DNA from: Shinella sp. H4-D48
GTDB taxonomy: Bacteria > Pseudomonadota > Alphaproteobacteria > Rhizobiales > Rhizobiaceae
Length of the DNA: 64,000 nt
Direction of reading: 5' to 3'
NCBI RefSeq assembly: GCF_022637395.1
Contig: NZ_CP093337.1
Coordinates: 3,246,501-3,310,500 of the forward strand
A model generated the notes under the pieces. That model saw only the letters and a list, made by a program, of their open reading frames with translations. It made no database searches and was not told where the DNA came from. Positions 9,701-19,263 of the stretch are shown here, piece by piece (the first letter of the stretch is position 1; each line of letters opens with the position of its first letter). Made by a program: the position numbers and the translations under genes.

Positions 9701-11251
9701 ATGGCACTCGCAGCCAGCCTTTTCCTGCGCCAAAGCCAGTCGCTGGTCATGACACCGCAGCTGATGCAGTCGATTCAGCTGCTGCAGATGACGCATTTCG
9801 AACTGAACCAGTTCATCGAGCAGGAAGTCGAGAAGAATCCGCTGCTCGAAATCGCACCGGCCGACGATGGCGGTGGCGGCGCAGGTGACCATATTCTCGT
9901 CAATGACGACCGCGGCCCTGCCGAAAGCATGGGCAATGAGGATGTCGGTGAGCCGGATCTCTACGACAACGCAACGATGGGCAGCGCGGGCGATGCGTCC
10001 GAAACCTTCGACGGCGGCCTCGACAACGTGTTTCCGGACGATGCCGGACCACGGACCGCGGATGCGCCGGAGCTGATCGGTCAATGGAAGTCGATGCCCG
10101 GCAGCGAGGCGGGCGAAGGCTATGACCTCGATGACTTCGTGGCCGCGCGCAAGACACTGCGGGACGTTCTGAACGAACAAATCCCCTTCACGCTGTCGAG
10201 CCCCATCGATCGGCTGATCGCACAGCATCTCGTCGACCAGCTGGACGATGCCGGCTATCTTCAGGGCAATATCGCCGAAACCGCGCTGAAGCTCGCCAAG
10301 CCAGTGGCCGAGGTGGAGCGCGTGCTCTCCAGCCTGCAGCAGCTGGAGCCGCACGGCGTGTTTGCCCGCTCGCTCAGCGAATGCCTCGCTCTCCAGCTGA
10401 AGGCGCTCGACCGGTTCGACCCGGCCATGGCCGCACTCGTGGGTAATCTGGAGCTGCTCGCGCGGCGCGACTTCGCCACGCTCAAGAAGCTATGCGGCGT
10501 GGGCGAGGAAGACCTCCTCGACATGCTGGCTGAAATCCGCAAGCTCGATCCCAAGCCCGGCACGCGCTACGAGACGGGCGCCTCGGAGGCCGTGGTGCCC
10601 GACATCATCGTGCGCGCGGCGCCTGACGGCTCCTGGCACATCGAACTCAACGCCGACACGCTGCCACGCGTGCTCGTTAACCGGGACTATTACGCCAACG
10701 TCTCCAGCCGCACGCGTCGCGACAGCGAAGATCACGGCTTCCTGAACGAATGCCTCCAGACGGCCAACTGGCTGACCCGCAGTCTCGACCAGCGTGCCCG
10801 CACCATCATGAAGGTGGCCACCGAGATCGTGCGCCAGCAGGACGCCTTTCTCATGCATGGTGTCGATCATCTGCGCCCGCTGAACCTCAAGACGGTCGCC
10901 GATGCGATCAAGATGCACGAATCGACGGTGAGCCGCGTCACCTCCAACAAATATATGCTGACGCCGCGCGGCCTCTTCGAGCTGAAATATTTTTTCACCG
11001 TCTCGATCGGCTCGGCCGAGGGCGGCGATTCCCATTCCGCCGAAAGCGTACGCCACCGCATTCGCGCCATGATCACACAGGAGGACCCCGCCGCGGTGCT
11101 GTCCGACGACGATATTGTCGATGCCCTGCGCAAGGGTGGTGTGGATCTCGCGCGCCGCACGGTCGCCAAGTACCGCGAGGCGATGAACATCCCGTCTTCC
11201 GTGCAGCGGCGCCGGGAAAAGCGGGCCTTGGCCAAGGCGGCGGCCTCGTAA
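9701..11251 (+). CDS. rpoN: RNA polymerase sigma-54 factor
   Basis: Alternative sigma factor for nitrogen, C4-dicarboxylate and other enhancer-dependent promoters. The 516-residue protein has the Gln/Leu-rich activator-interacting region I (residues 1-50, with LRQSQSLVMTPQLMQSIQLL), an acidic region II, the core-binding region III and the C-terminal RpoN box ARRTVAKYREAM that reads the -24 element. The position between lptB and hpf-ptsN is the standard proteobacterial arrangement. The 139 bp upstream hold an imperfect A/T hairpin near 9611-9632 but no promoter I can name. Confidence 0.98.
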   Translation: MALAASLFLRQSQSLVMTPQLMQSIQLLQMTHFELNQFIEQEVEKNPLLEIAPADDGGGGAGDHILVNDDRGPAESMGNEDVGEPDLYDNATMGSAGDASETFDGGLDNVFPDDAGPRTADAPELIGQWKSMPGSEAGEGYDLDDFVAARKTLRDVLNEQIPFTLSSPIDRLIAQHLVDQLDDAGYLQGNIAETALKLAKPVAEVERVLSSLQQLEPHGVFARSLSECLALQLKALDRFDPAMAALVGNLELLARRDFATLKKLCGVGEEDLLDMLAEIRKLDPKPGTRYETGASEAVVPDIIVRAAPDGSWHIELNADTLPRVLVNRDYYANVSSRTRRDSEDHGFLNECLQTANWLTRSLDQRARTIMKVATEIVRQQDAFLMHGVDHLRPLNLKTVADAIKMHESTVSRVTSNKYMLTPRGLFELKYFFTVSIGSAEGGDSHSAESVRHRIRAMITQEDPAAVLSDDDIVDALRKGGVDLARRTVAKYREAMNIPSSVQRRREKRALAKAAAS

Positions 11252-11499
11252 AACAGGCCTGCACAAACCGCCTTGAGGCGGCCGGAAGTTAACGATCGCT
11301 GAATCCGCCGATTGACTTCACTGGCCAGACGGGCTAATGCGCGCCCCAATTCCAATGGGAAGACAGGCCGGAATTCCAGATATATCCCCGTTTTCCTTTA
11401 TCAGGCGATGCCCACGACATCACATGCGTGAAAAGCTTGGAACGTGGATGAGGTTGGAATAGACTGTTGCACGCAAATCACGAAAGAGAGGAAACCTCC

Positions 11500-12075
11500 A
11501 TGAGTGTGCGTGTATCCGGTAAACATATGGAAATCGGCGACAGCTTCCGTCAGCGAATTGAAGAGCAGATGGGAGACGCCGTAACCAAGTATTTCGACGG
11601 AGGATATTCGAGCCAGGTCACCGTAGAAAAAGCGGGATCGCGGTACAGCGCGGACTGCAAGATCCACCTCGATACGGGGATGGCCTTGCAGGCAAATGGC
11701 GAAGCAAACGATCCTCTGGCCGCCTTCCAGTCGGCCTCGGAACGGATCGAGAAGCGCCTGCGCCGGTACAAGCGCAAGCTCAAGGCACACCATAATGGCA
11801 ACGGTCACGATGCCTTTGCAGAAGTAGCCTACACGGTGATGGATTCGGTCCCCGACGAAGACGACGAGCTTCCCGAGGACTACGCACCGACCATCGTTGC
11901 GGAAAGCACGAAGAAACTCAGGACGATGTCTGTCGCAAGTGCCGTCATGGCGCTCGACATGACGGACGATCCGGTTCTTCTCTTCCGCAGCGCCGGCTCG
12001 GAGCAGCTCAATATCGTCTACCGACGCAACGACGGAAATATTGGCTGGATCGACGCAGCCAATATCAAAGGCTGA
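11500..12075 (+). CDS. hpf: Ribosome hibernation promoting factor, long form
   Basis: Binds the 30S subunit and promotes 100S dimers when growth stops. The 191-residue protein has the N-terminal S30AE domain (MSVRVSGKHMEIGDSFRQRI to the basic RLRRYKRKL helix at about residue 90) and a C-terminal domain ending in LNIVYRRNDGNIGWIDA, which drives dimerisation in long HPFs. The ATG at 11500 follows the purine-rich AGAGAGGAAA. A 248 bp gap from rpoN suggests its own promoter. Confidence 0.95.
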   Translation: MSVRVSGKHMEIGDSFRQRIEEQMGDAVTKYFDGGYSSQVTVEKAGSRYSADCKIHLDTGMALQANGEANDPLAAFQSASERIEKRLRRYKRKLKAHHNGNGHDAFAEVAYTVMDSVPDEDDELPEDYAPTIVAESTKKLRTMSVASAVMALDMTDDPVLLFRSAGSEQLNIVYRRNDGNIGWIDAANIKG

Positions 12076-12084
12076 GTGAGGGGA

Positions 12085-12111
12085 ACGTGGTGCCGGTGAC
12101 CGGCACCACGT
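12085..12111 (+). other. 12-bp perfect stem-loop between hpf and ptsN
   Basis: The arms ACGTGGTGCCGG (12085-12096) and CCGGCACCACGT (12100-12111) pair perfectly around a TGA loop, nine bases after the hpf stop and 39 bases before ptsN. No run of T follows, so a simple intrinsic terminator is doubtful. It could be an RNA-stability or processing element that makes hpf and ptsN levels differ. Confidence 0.65.
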
Positions 12112-12149
12112 CTCTTCAACCCCTTCACGCAGCGCACGAGGACAAAAGC

Positions 12150-12611
12150 ATGGCATTGGCAGGTCTACTGCAGCAGAGTGCGATTATTCCGGCGATGAAG
12201 GCCAACTCCAAGAAGCAGCTGCTTCAGGAGCTGGCGGCAAAAGCGGCCAAGATCACCGGGATTCCGGAACGCGAGATCTTCGACGTCATCCTTCAGCGTG
12301 AACGGCTCGGTTCGACCGGCGTGGGCAATGGCATCGCCATCCCGCACGGCAAGCTGAGGGCGCTTACCCAGATCATCGGTCTCTTTGCGAGGCTCGAGAC
12401 CCCCGTGGACTTCGAGGCGCTCGACGACCAGCCGGTCGACCTCGTCTTCCTGCTTCTGGCGCCGGAAGGTGCCGGGGCAGATCACCTCAAGGCCCTGTCA
12501 CGCATCGCGCGAGTGCTGCGCGATCCCGCGATGGTCGCCAAGTTGCGTGCGTCCGACAACGAAAGCGCCATTTATGCCTGCCTCAGCGAGGAACAGGCGT
12601 CCGCGGCCTGA
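12150..12611 (+). CDS. ptsN: Nitrogen-regulatory PTS enzyme IIA (EIIA-Ntr)
   Basis: Phospho-acceptor protein of the regulatory PTS-Ntr branch, which controls potassium transport, carbon storage and other functions through protein contacts rather than sugar uptake. The 153-residue protein carries the EIIA fold with the phosphorylated histidine in GVGNGIAIPHGK. It is the last gene of the lpt-rpoN run and is followed by a strong terminator. ptsP and npr are not in the window. Confidence 0.96.
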   Translation: MALAGLLQQSAIIPAMKANSKKQLLQELAAKAAKITGIPEREIFDVILQRERLGSTGVGNGIAIPHGKLRALTQIIGLFARLETPVDFEALDDQPVDLVFLLLAPEGAGADHLKALSRIARVLRDPAMVAKLRASDNESAIYACLSEEQASAA

Positions 12612-12630
12612 GGCCGCTCATCTCTGCATG

Positions 12631-12664
12631 AAAAAACCGGCGGCCTCGCGGCCGCCGGTTTTTG
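12631..12664. terminator. Bidirectional intrinsic terminator between ptsN and grpE
   Basis: An A-run leads into the stem ACCGGCGGC-CTCGC-GGCCGCCGGT and then a T-rich tail, so it works on both strands: for ptsN rightwards and for grpE, which ends at 12691, leftwards. Confidence 0.85.
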
Positions 12665-12690
12665 TTTGTCCTGTCGAACCTATCGGACGA

Positions 12691-13308
12691 TCAGGCGTCC
12701 GCGGCATTCGCCTCGCCGGACGGCGCCTTCGGGCCACCCTTGGACACGCCGACCATGGCCGGGCGCAACACGCGCTCGCCAATCGTGAAGCCGGCCTGCA
12801 CGACCTGAACGACCGTATTGTTGGCGACATCGGGGTTGGGAACTTCGAACATTGCCTGGTGGAAGTTCGGGTCGAACTTCTCGCCCATCGGATCGAGCTT
12901 GCGCACGCCGTGGCGCTCAAGAGCGCCGAGCATGGAACGCTCGGTCATCTCCACGCCCTCGGCCAGTGCCTTCAGGCTCGCATCGTTCTCCAGCGCATCG
13001 GCCGGTATGGCGTCGAGCGCACGGCGCAGATTGTCGGAGACTGCCAGCATGTCGCGGGCGAAACCGGCGACGGAATAGGACTTGGCATCCTTCACATCGC
13101 GTTCGGTGCGACGGCGCAGATTGTCCATCTCGGCGGCGAGCCGCAGGTATTTGTCACGAAGATCGGCATTTTCTGCGCGCAGAACGTCCAGCGGATCGGG
13201 CGTGGCGACGGCCTCCTCCTCGATGATCGCGTCCTCTGCGGCTGCATCCGCGGCGAGATTGCTGTCCACCGCTTCGTCAGGTCCGTGTTTCTTGCTCTCG
13301 TCGGTCAT
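12691..13308 (-). CDS. grpE: GrpE nucleotide exchange factor
   Basis: Co-chaperone that releases ADP from DnaK. The 205-residue protein has an acidic N-terminus, a long helix (about residues 38-75, [29 protein letters not shown]) that dimerises, and the C-terminal beta-wing with [12 protein letters not shown] and [24 protein letters not shown]. The gene order hrcA-grpE on the minus strand is standard. A sigma-32-like promoter lies just upstream, between the two genes. Confidence 0.97.
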   Translation of the reverse strand: MTDESKKHGPDEAVDSNLAADAAAEDAIIEEEAVATPDPLDVLRAENADLRDKYLRLAAEMDNLRRRTERDVKDAKSYSVAGFARDMLAVSDNLRRALDAIPADALENDASLKALAEGVEMTERSMLGALERHGVRKLDPMGEKFDPNFHQAMFEVPNPDVANNTVVQVVQAGFTIGERVLRPAMVGVSKGGPKAPSGEANAADA

Positions 13309-13346
13309 GACGTACTCCGAATTGCAACTGTTGGGGTTTGGGCCCG

Positions 13347-13375
13347 ATATCGAGGTTTAGACCCGAAAAATCAAG
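13347..13375 (-). promoter_or_regulatory. Candidate sigma-32 (RpoH) promoter of grpE
   Basis: Read on the minus strand, CTTGAT (13375-13370) and CGATAT (13352-13347) are separated by exactly 17 bases, close to the alphaproteobacterial RpoH pattern CTTGAC-N17-CCTATAT. The -10 lies 38 bases from the grpE start. This is a pattern match in a short gap, not proof. Confidence 0.45.
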
Positions 13376-13399
13376 GGCTGAAGGGGTGAATACCGGCTC

Positions 13400-14479
13400 T
13401 CAGCGCGAAAGCCGCGACATCAGTTGGGCCGTATAGTCCACCATGGGCACAATACGGGAATAATTCAGCCGTGTCGGACCGATAACGCCCACCGCGCCGA
13501 CGATCTTGTCGTCGCCGTCGCGATAGGGCGCAACGATCAGCGAGGAGCCCGAAAGCGAGAACAGCTTGTTCTCCGAGCCGATGAAGATGCGGACCCCCGG
13601 GCCGGTCTCGGCGAGGTTCAGCAGCTCGATCAGGCTGTCCTTGCGCTCGAGGTCGTCGAACAGCAGGCGCAGGCGATCGATATCATCAGCCCCGGCCAGC
13701 CCTTCCAGAAGATTGGCCCGGCCGCGCACGATGAGCCGCGTCGCCTTGCTTTCCTCGAAGTCGCCCGACCAGACGGCGAGGCCGCGCTCGACGAGATCCT
13801 GCGACAACCGATCGAGCTCGAGGCTGATCTCGCCGCGCAGCCGCTCGAGCTGCGAACGCGCTTCCAGCAGCGTGTTGCCGGCCAGATGCGCGTTGAGGAA
13901 ATTGGCGGCCTCGGTGAGCTGCGAACTCGTGACACCCGCCGGAAGTTCGATGATGCGGTTTTCCACCTGGTCATGATCGCCGACAAGCACGACCAGCGCC
14001 TTGGTCGGCTCCAGGCGGATGAACTCGACATGCTTGAGGACGGCGTCGTTCTTCGTGGTGATAACGAGGCCCGCACCGCGCGACATGCCTGACAGCGCCT
14101 GGCTCGCCTCGCTCATCATGGTCTCGACCGCGCCGTGCTTCTGGCCATGCGGGCGCACATGCCGCTCGATGGAGGCGCGATCCTCCGCCGAGATGTTGCC
14201 GACCTGCATGAAGGCATCGACGAAAAAGCGAAGACCAAGCTGCGTGGGCAGCCGTCCGGCGCTGATATGGGGGGAATAGATGAGACCGAGCTCTTCCAGA
14301 TCGCTCATCACATTGCGCACGGAGGCCGGCGAGAGGGACATGGGCAGGATGCGGGAAAGATTTCGCGACCCCAGCGGCTCGCCGCTTTCCAGATAGCTTT
14401 CCACGATGCGGCGGAAGACTTCCCCTGAACGCTCGTCCAGTGCCGCCTGAACGTCAGGACCCGGAGATCTCAAAACCAT
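13400..14479 (-). CDS. hrcA: Heat-inducible transcription repressor HrcA
   Basis: Repressor of CIRCE-controlled chaperone operons such as groESL. The 359-residue protein has an N-terminal winged helix (SGEPLGSRNLSRILPMSLSPASVRNVMSDLEELG), a GAF-like middle domain and the C-terminal GAVGVIGPTRLNYSRIVPMVDYTA block. I found no CIRCE inverted repeat in its own upstream region. It is divergent from rph with a 148 bp gap. Confidence 0.97.
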   Translation of the reverse strand: MVLRSPGPDVQAALDERSGEVFRRIVESYLESGEPLGSRNLSRILPMSLSPASVRNVMSDLEELGLIYSPHISAGRLPTQLGLRFFVDAFMQVGNISAEDRASIERHVRPHGQKHGAVETMMSEASQALSGMSRGAGLVITTKNDAVLKHVEFIRLEPTKALVVLVGDHDQVENRIIELPAGVTSSQLTEAANFLNAHLAGNTLLEARSQLERLRGEISLELDRLSQDLVERGLAVWSGDFEESKATRLIVRGRANLLEGLAGADDIDRLRLLFDDLERKDSLIELLNLAETGPGVRIFIGSENKLFSLSGSSLIVAPYRDGDDKIVGAVGVIGPTRLNYSRIVPMVDYTAQLMSRLSR

Positions 14480-14627
14480 CGTCTGTCTGCAACCCTGTTA
14501 CTCCACCGGAATATAGTGATTTCCAAGGGCAGCGCAAAACGGATTTTCCAACCAGTTGCCGCACCGGCATTCCCTCGCCCGGCGAAACGGTCTAAAGCAC
14601 TCCCACCATACCAATGAGGAGTTCGCA

Positions 14628-15344
14628 ATGCGGCCGTCCGGCAGAAAAACCGATCAGATGCGCAAGGTTTCTTTCGAGCGCAACGTTTCCAAGCATGCCG
14701 AAGGGTCCTGTCTCGTCAAGTTCGGCGACACGCATGTTCTGGTCACCGCAAGCCTCGAGGACAAGACGCCGCCGTGGCTGCGCAACAGCGGCAAGGGCTG
14801 GGTGACCGCCGAATACGGCATGCTGCCCCGCGCGACCGGCGACCGCATGCGGCGCGAAGCCGCTGCCGGCAAGCAGGGCGGCCGCACGCAGGAGATCCAA
14901 CGCCTTATCGGCCGGTCGCTGCGCGCCATCGTCGACCTCGAAGCGCTCGGCGAACGCCAGATCACCATCGACTGCGACGTCATTCAGGCCGATGGCGGCA
15001 CCCGCACCGCCTCCATCACCGGCGCCTGGGTGGCCCTGCACGACTGCCTGAAGTGGATGGAAGCCCGCAGCATGATCAAGACCGACAAGGTGCTGAAGGA
15101 TCACGTTGCGGCCATCTCCTGCGGCATCTTCGCCGCCCAGTCGGTGATTGACCTCGATTACCTCGAAGATTCCGCAGCCGAAACCGACGCGAACTTCGTC
15201 ATGACCGGTTCGGGCGGCATCGTCGAGATCCAGGGCACCGCCGAGGGCAAGCCGTTTACCGAGGAGGAGTTTGCCTCGTTGATGCTGCTCGCCCGCAACG
15301 GCATTGCCGAACTCGTCGAGATGCAGAAGCAGGCCATCGCCTGA
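14628..15344 (+). CDS. rph: Ribonuclease PH
   Basis: Phosphate-dependent 3' exoribonuclease that trims tRNA precursors. The 238-residue protein begins [19 protein letters not shown], contains [16 protein letters not shown], and ends with the [21 protein letters not shown] block typical of the family. An AATGAGGAG ribosome-binding site precedes the ATG at 14628. It heads a plus-strand run rph-VOC-rdgB-hemW with short gaps, so cotranscription is likely. Confidence 0.97.
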   Translation: MRPSGRKTDQMRKVSFERNVSKHAEGSCLVKFGDTHVLVTASLEDKTPPWLRNSGKGWVTAEYGMLPRATGDRMRREAAAGKQGGRTQEIQRLIGRSLRAIVDLEALGERQITIDCDVIQADGGTRTASITGAWVALHDCLKWMEARSMIKTDKVLKDHVAAISCGIFAAQSVIDLDYLEDSAAETDANFVMTGSGGIVEIQGTAEGKPFTEEEFASLMLLARNGIAELVEMQKQAIA

Positions 15345-15357
15345 GAGGGATTTGCCC

Positions 15358-15774
15358 ATGGCCGCCGCGCTCGAAGGTATTCTCGAAACCGCGCTCTATG
15401 CGGACGACCTCGACGCGGCGGAAGCCTTCTACGGCGAGCTGCTCGGACTGCAGAAGATAACGCGGCAGGCAAACCGCCACGTCTTCTTCCGCTGCGGCCC
15501 CGGCGTTCTCCTGATCTTCAATCCGCACGAGACGATCGAGCCGCCGCCGCTCCATGCCTTCCCCGTGCCGGTGCACGGCGCGCGGGGCCCCGGCCATGTC
15601 TGCTTTCGCGTTCCCGGCCCAGAGCTTGATTTCTGGGTGCAAAAGCTCGTAGAAGCCGGCATCACCATCGAAGCGGATTTTCATTGGCCGAACGGCGCCC
15701 GCTCCATCTATTTCCGTGACCCCGCCGGCAACAGCCTCGAATGTGCCGAACCCGGCCTGTGGAACATCGCCTAG
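15358..15774 (+). CDS. VOC-family (glyoxalase/bleomycin-resistance fold) protein
   Basis: A 138-residue single-module pair of beta-alpha-beta-beta-beta units. Conserved elements include ETALYADDLDAAEAFYGELLGL at the N-terminus, a central GPGHVCFRV and the C-terminal SIYFRDPAGNSLECAEP. Metal ligands are probably the His in GHVCF and the Glu in LECAEP. The gene sits 13 bp after rph and nine before rdgB in a conserved rhizobial arrangement, but the substrate is unknown. Confidence 0.86.
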   Translation: MAAALEGILETALYADDLDAAEAFYGELLGLQKITRQANRHVFFRCGPGVLLIFNPHETIEPPPLHAFPVPVHGARGPGHVCFRVPGPELDFWVQKLVEAGITIEADFHWPNGARSIYFRDPAGNSLECAEPGLWNIA

Positions 15775-15783
15775 GGAAACCTC

Positions 15784-16428
15784 ATGCGCAAGCTCGATAC
15801 CAAGACGATCGTCGTCGCCAGTCACAATGCAGGTAAGATCCGCGAGATCGAGGACCTGATCGGTCCCTTCGGCTTCTCGGCGAAATCCGCCGCCGAACTG
15901 AACTTCGAGGAGCCCGATGAAACCGGCACGACCTTCGAGGAGAACGCCACCATCAAGGCGCTCGCCTCGGCGAAGGCGTCCGGCCTGCCCGCGCTTTCGG
16001 ACGATTCCGGCATCGTCATCGATGCCCTTGATGGCGCACCCGGCGTCTACACCGCAAACTGGGCGGAAACGGCGACCGGCACGCGCGACTTCGCCATGGC
16101 CATGGAAAAGGTCGAGAAGGCGCTTGCCGAGAAGGGCGCAACGGAGGCCAAGGACCGCACCGCGCGCTTCGTCTCCGTGCTCTGCCTCGCCTGGCCGGAC
16201 GGTCATACCGAACTCTTCCGCGGCGAAGTCGAGGGGCATGTCGTGTGGCCGCCGCGTGGTACCAGCGGCTTTGGCTATGACCCCATATTCCAGCCGGAAG
16301 GCTATGAGACGACGTTCGGCGAGATGAGCGCCGAGGACAAGCACGGCTGGAAGCCCGGCGACGCGGCTGCGTTGTCGCATCGCGCCCGCGCCTTCAAGAT
16401 CTTCGTCGAAACCTGCCTGAAGGCGTAA
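15784..16428 (+). CDS. rdgB: XTP/dITP pyrophosphatase (house-cleaning NTPase)
   Basis: Hydrolyses deaminated purine nucleotides (dITP, XTP) to keep them out of DNA. The 214-residue Ham1/RdgB protein shows the [11 protein letters not shown] substrate loop, [25 protein letters not shown], and the C-terminal [12 protein letters not shown] and LSHRARA motifs. It lies seven bases upstream of hemW. Confidence 0.96.
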   Translation: MRKLDTKTIVVASHNAGKIREIEDLIGPFGFSAKSAAELNFEEPDETGTTFEENATIKALASAKASGLPALSDDSGIVIDALDGAPGVYTANWAETATGTRDFAMAMEKVEKALAEKGATEAKDRTARFVSVLCLAWPDGHTELFRGEVEGHVVWPPRGTSGFGYDPIFQPEGYETTFGEMSAEDKHGWKPGDAAALSHRARAFKIFVETCLKA

Positions 16429-16435
16429 ACGACAC

Positions 16436-17629
16436 ATGACGGCAGTGCCCTTCGACATGCGGCCGAGCATCCTGACGGATCTCTCCGATCCCGGCTTCGG
16501 CGTGTATGTGCACTGGCCGTTCTGTGCCGCCAAATGCCCCTATTGCGACTTCAACAGCCACGTCCGACACCAGCCGGTCGACCAGCCGCGTTTCGTGCAG
16601 GCCTTCCTGAAGGAAATGGCGACGATGCGCCGCGTGACGGGCTCGCGTACCGTTACCAGCATCTTCATGGGCGGCGGTACGCCGTCGCTGATGGCACCGG
16701 AAACGGTGGATGCCATTCTCAACGGCATTGCGCGGCACTGGCACGTGCCTGACGGCATAGAGATCACCCTGGAGGCCAACCCTTCGAGCGTGGAGGCGGA
16801 GCGCTTCCGCGGCTACCGCGCCGCGGGGGTCAACCGCGTGTCGCTCGGTGTTCAGGCGCTGAACGACCGCGACCTGAAATTTCTCGGGCGGCTGCATGAC
16901 GTCGCCGATGCGCTGAAGGCCATCAAGCTGGCACGTGACATCTTCCCGCGCATGTCCTTCGACCTGATCTATGCCCGCCCGAACCAGACGGTCGCGGAAT
17001 GGGACCTGGAACTCAAGGAGGCCGTGTCCTACGCGGTCGATCACCTTTCGCTCTACCAGCTCACCATCGAGGAAGGCACCCCCTTCTACGGCCTGCACAA
17101 GGCCGGAAAGCTGATCGTGCCTGACGGTGAGCAGTCGGCGGTGCTCTACGAGGCGACGCAGGAGATCACCGAGCGTGAGGGCATGCCGGCTTATGAAGTC
17201 TCCAACCACGCCCGCCCCGGCTGCGAAAGCCGCCACAACCTGACCTACTGGCGATATGGCGACTATGTCGGGATCGGCCCGGGCGCGCATGGCCGCCTGA
17301 CAACGGGCGGCGCGAAGATTGCGACGGCGACCGAGCGCAAGCCGGAAGCCTGGCTCGGTCTCGTGGAGACCGAAGGGCATGGCATGATCGAGCAGGAGCT
17401 TCTGGAGCGCGAGGCGCAGGCCGACGAACTCTTGCTGATGGGCCTTCGCCTCAAGGAAGGCGTCGACCTTGCCCGCTGGCAGAGCCTGTCGGGCCGCGAC
17501 CCGGACCCGGACCGCGAGCAGTTCCTCATCGAACACGGCTTCATCGAGCGCCTTGGCAATTCCCGCCTGCGCTGCACGCCGGCAGGGATGCTGATCCTGG
17601 ATGCCGTGGTGGCCGATCTCGCCTGCTGA
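16436..17629 (+). CDS. hemW: HemW, radical SAM haem chaperone-like protein
   Basis: Radical SAM protein of the HemW family, formerly called oxygen-independent coproporphyrinogen oxidase-like. The cluster motif is CAAKCPYCDF (CxxxCxxC), followed by FMGGGTPSLM and the C-terminal HemN domain. The 397-residue length fits HemW. The extra N-terminal cysteine patterns of true HemN are absent, so haem insertion is more likely than haem synthesis. It is the last gene of the rph run and converges on dnaA. Confidence 0.93.
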   Translation: MTAVPFDMRPSILTDLSDPGFGVYVHWPFCAAKCPYCDFNSHVRHQPVDQPRFVQAFLKEMATMRRVTGSRTVTSIFMGGGTPSLMAPETVDAILNGIARHWHVPDGIEITLEANPSSVEAERFRGYRAAGVNRVSLGVQALNDRDLKFLGRLHDVADALKAIKLARDIFPRMSFDLIYARPNQTVAEWDLELKEAVSYAVDHLSLYQLTIEEGTPFYGLHKAGKLIVPDGEQSAVLYEATQEITEREGMPAYEVSNHARPGCESRHNLTYWRYGDYVGIGPGAHGRLTTGGAKIATATERKPEAWLGLVETEGHGMIEQELLEREAQADELLLMGLRLKEGVDLARWQSLSGRDPDPDREQFLIEHGFIERLGNSRLRCTPAGMLILDAVVADLAC

Positions 17630-17637
17630 AGGCAGCG

Positions 17638-17693
17638 GGCAGTAGGATCAGTTGCGAAACGGCCTTGGCCGTCCATCCCTGATGCCTACTGCC
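17638..17693. repeat. Nested palindrome between hemW and dnaA
   Basis: Outer arms GGCAGTAGGATCAG (17638-17651) and CTGATGCCTACTGCC (17679-17693) are reverse complements apart from one bulged base. Between them lies an inner hairpin ACGGCC-TT-GGCCGT (17659-17672). It fills almost the whole gap between two convergent genes. It has no T-run and looks like a dispersed intergenic palindromic element of the RIME/REP kind, or a structural terminator. Confidence 0.65.
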
Positions 17694-17700
17694 TATCACC

Positions 17701-19263
17701 TCATTCGTTGATCAGACGCTTCAACAGCTCGATCTCGTGGCTGAGCTTGGTATCGCCGGAGATGAGTTCCTCGATCTTGCGCACGGCATGCAGAACCGTG
17801 GTGTGATCGCGTCCGCCGAAGCGGCGGCCGATTTCCGGGAAGGACCGCGGCGTCAGCGTCTTGGACAGATACATGGCGATCTGGCGCGGCTTGACGATGA
17901 CGCGGGTGCGGCGGTTCGAGACGAGCTCCTGGCGCGACACATTGTAGTGCTTGGCCACCACGCGCTGGATATCCTCGATGCGCACGCGGCGTGGCTCGCC
18001 GGCGGCAACGAGATGGCCGAGCAGTTCGTCGACGCGTTCGATCGTCAGGTTCGGCTCGAAGGAACGACGGAAGAGCAGCTGGTTGAAGGCGCCTTCAAGT
18101 TCGCGGCCGCTCGCCGTGATGTTGCGGGCGACATGGCTCAGGATTTCCGGCGAGATATCGAGCGAGTGGTCTTCCTGCTGGGCGGCCGCAAGGCGACGCT
18201 TGAGGATTTCCAGACGCATCTCGTAATCCGGCGCTTCCATCTCGATGGCGACGCCGCCCTGAAGGCGCGAGCGCACCCGCGGGTCGAGCGATTCCAGCTC
18301 CCACGGCGCACGGTCGGCGGCAACGACGACCTGCTTGGCGGAATCGAGCAGCATGTTGAGCAGGTGGCAGAACTCGTTCTGGATCGAGTTACCCTGCAGG
18401 AACTGCATGTCGTCGATGATGAGCAGATCGATGTTGCGCAGCGTTTCCTTCAGCGACAGCGCATCGTTGTCACGGATGGCCGTTGCGAAGCGCCACATGA
18501 AATATTCGGCGGTCAGATAGACGACGCGCGGATTGCGGGCGCTGGAAAGCGCACCGAGTGCGATCGCCTGCAGGAGATGCGTCTTGCCGAGGCCGACGCT
18601 GGAATGGACAAAGAGCGGATTGAAGCGCACGGCGCCTGCACCGGCTTCCGCAATGGTGCGGGCGGCGGCAAGGGCGACACGGTTCGACGTGCCTTCGACA
18701 AAGGCGTCGAACGTGTAGCGCGGATCGAGCGGCGAGCCGAACAGCGGGCTCGTGTTCTGCGTGGCGCGCGGCTGAGCGGCGGCAGCGACCGATGCGACGG
18801 CACTTGCCACCGTCTGCGGGCCGGAGGCGGCGCGGCGGGTCTGCGCCTGCTGTGCGGGCTGCTCGACGACGGCATCCTCGACGACGCCGGCGCGGGCACC
18901 GCGGGTGGCGGTGCGTACCAGGATCTCCACCTTGAGGATCTCAGCGTCTTCCTGCTGGAAGAGCGAGGTGATGAGATCGAGATACCGGTTGTTGATCCAT
19001 GACTTCAGGAATGTCGTGGGAACGGAAAGACGCACGAGGCTCTTGGAAACGGAGTGAATCTTCAGGCGTCCGAACCAGCTCGCATAGACGTCGGGACCGA
19101 CCTGCGCCTTCAGGCGCGCGCTGACTCGGTCGAAAAGCGCGTCTTGCTTCATGTCGGATGGAACCCCCGCGTCCGTTGTTTGCGCCCCTGCTTGCGGGAG
19201 CGCTTGTCTTGCATTTTCCCCGTTTGCCAATGCACCAGCCGTCCTGGCCGAATTCATCTGCAT
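17701..19263 (-). CDS. dnaA: Chromosomal replication initiator DnaA
   Basis: AAA+ ATPase that opens the origin. Domain I covers about residues 40-120 after a low-complexity leader, domain II is Ala/Gln-rich, and domain III has Walker [12 protein letters not shown] and Walker [12 protein letters not shown]. Domain IV ends with the DnaA-box-reading helix [19 protein letters not shown] chose the ATG at 19263 because AAAGG lies seven bases before it; an upstream start at 19278 and a downstream one before [10 protein letters not shown] are possible. The first two P-loop glycines seen in E. coli are serines here. An 875 bp gap separates it from rpsT. Confidence 0.96.
   Translation of the reverse strand: MQMNSARTAGALANGENARQALPQAGAQTTDAGVPSDMKQDALFDRVSARLKAQVGPDVYASWFGRLKIHSVSKSLVRLSVPTTFLKSWINNRYLDLITSLFQQEDAEILKVEILVRTATRGARAGVVEDAVVEQPAQQAQTRRAASGPQTVASAVASVAAAAQPRATQNTSPLFGSPLDPRYTFDAFVEGTSNRVALAAARTIAEAGAGAVRFNPLFVHSSVGLGKTHLLQAIALGALSSARNPRVVYLTAEYFMWRFATAIRDNDALSLKETLRNIDLLIIDDMQFLQGNSIQNEFCHLLNMLLDSAKQVVVAADRAPWELESLDPRVRSRLQGGVAIEMEAPDYEMRLEILKRRLAAAQQEDHSLDISPEILSHVARNITASGRELEGAFNQLLFRRSFEPNLTIERVDELLGHLVAAGEPRRVRIEDIQRVVAKHYNVSRQELVSNRRTRVIVKPRQIAMYLSKTLTPRSFPEIGRRFGGRDHTTVLHAVRKIEELISGDTKLSHEIELLKRLINE

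Noticed and set aside
14480-14627. CIRCE operator in front of hrcA
   Set aside because: The gap holds AAAGCACTCC but no matching GAGTGC arm at the right spacing.
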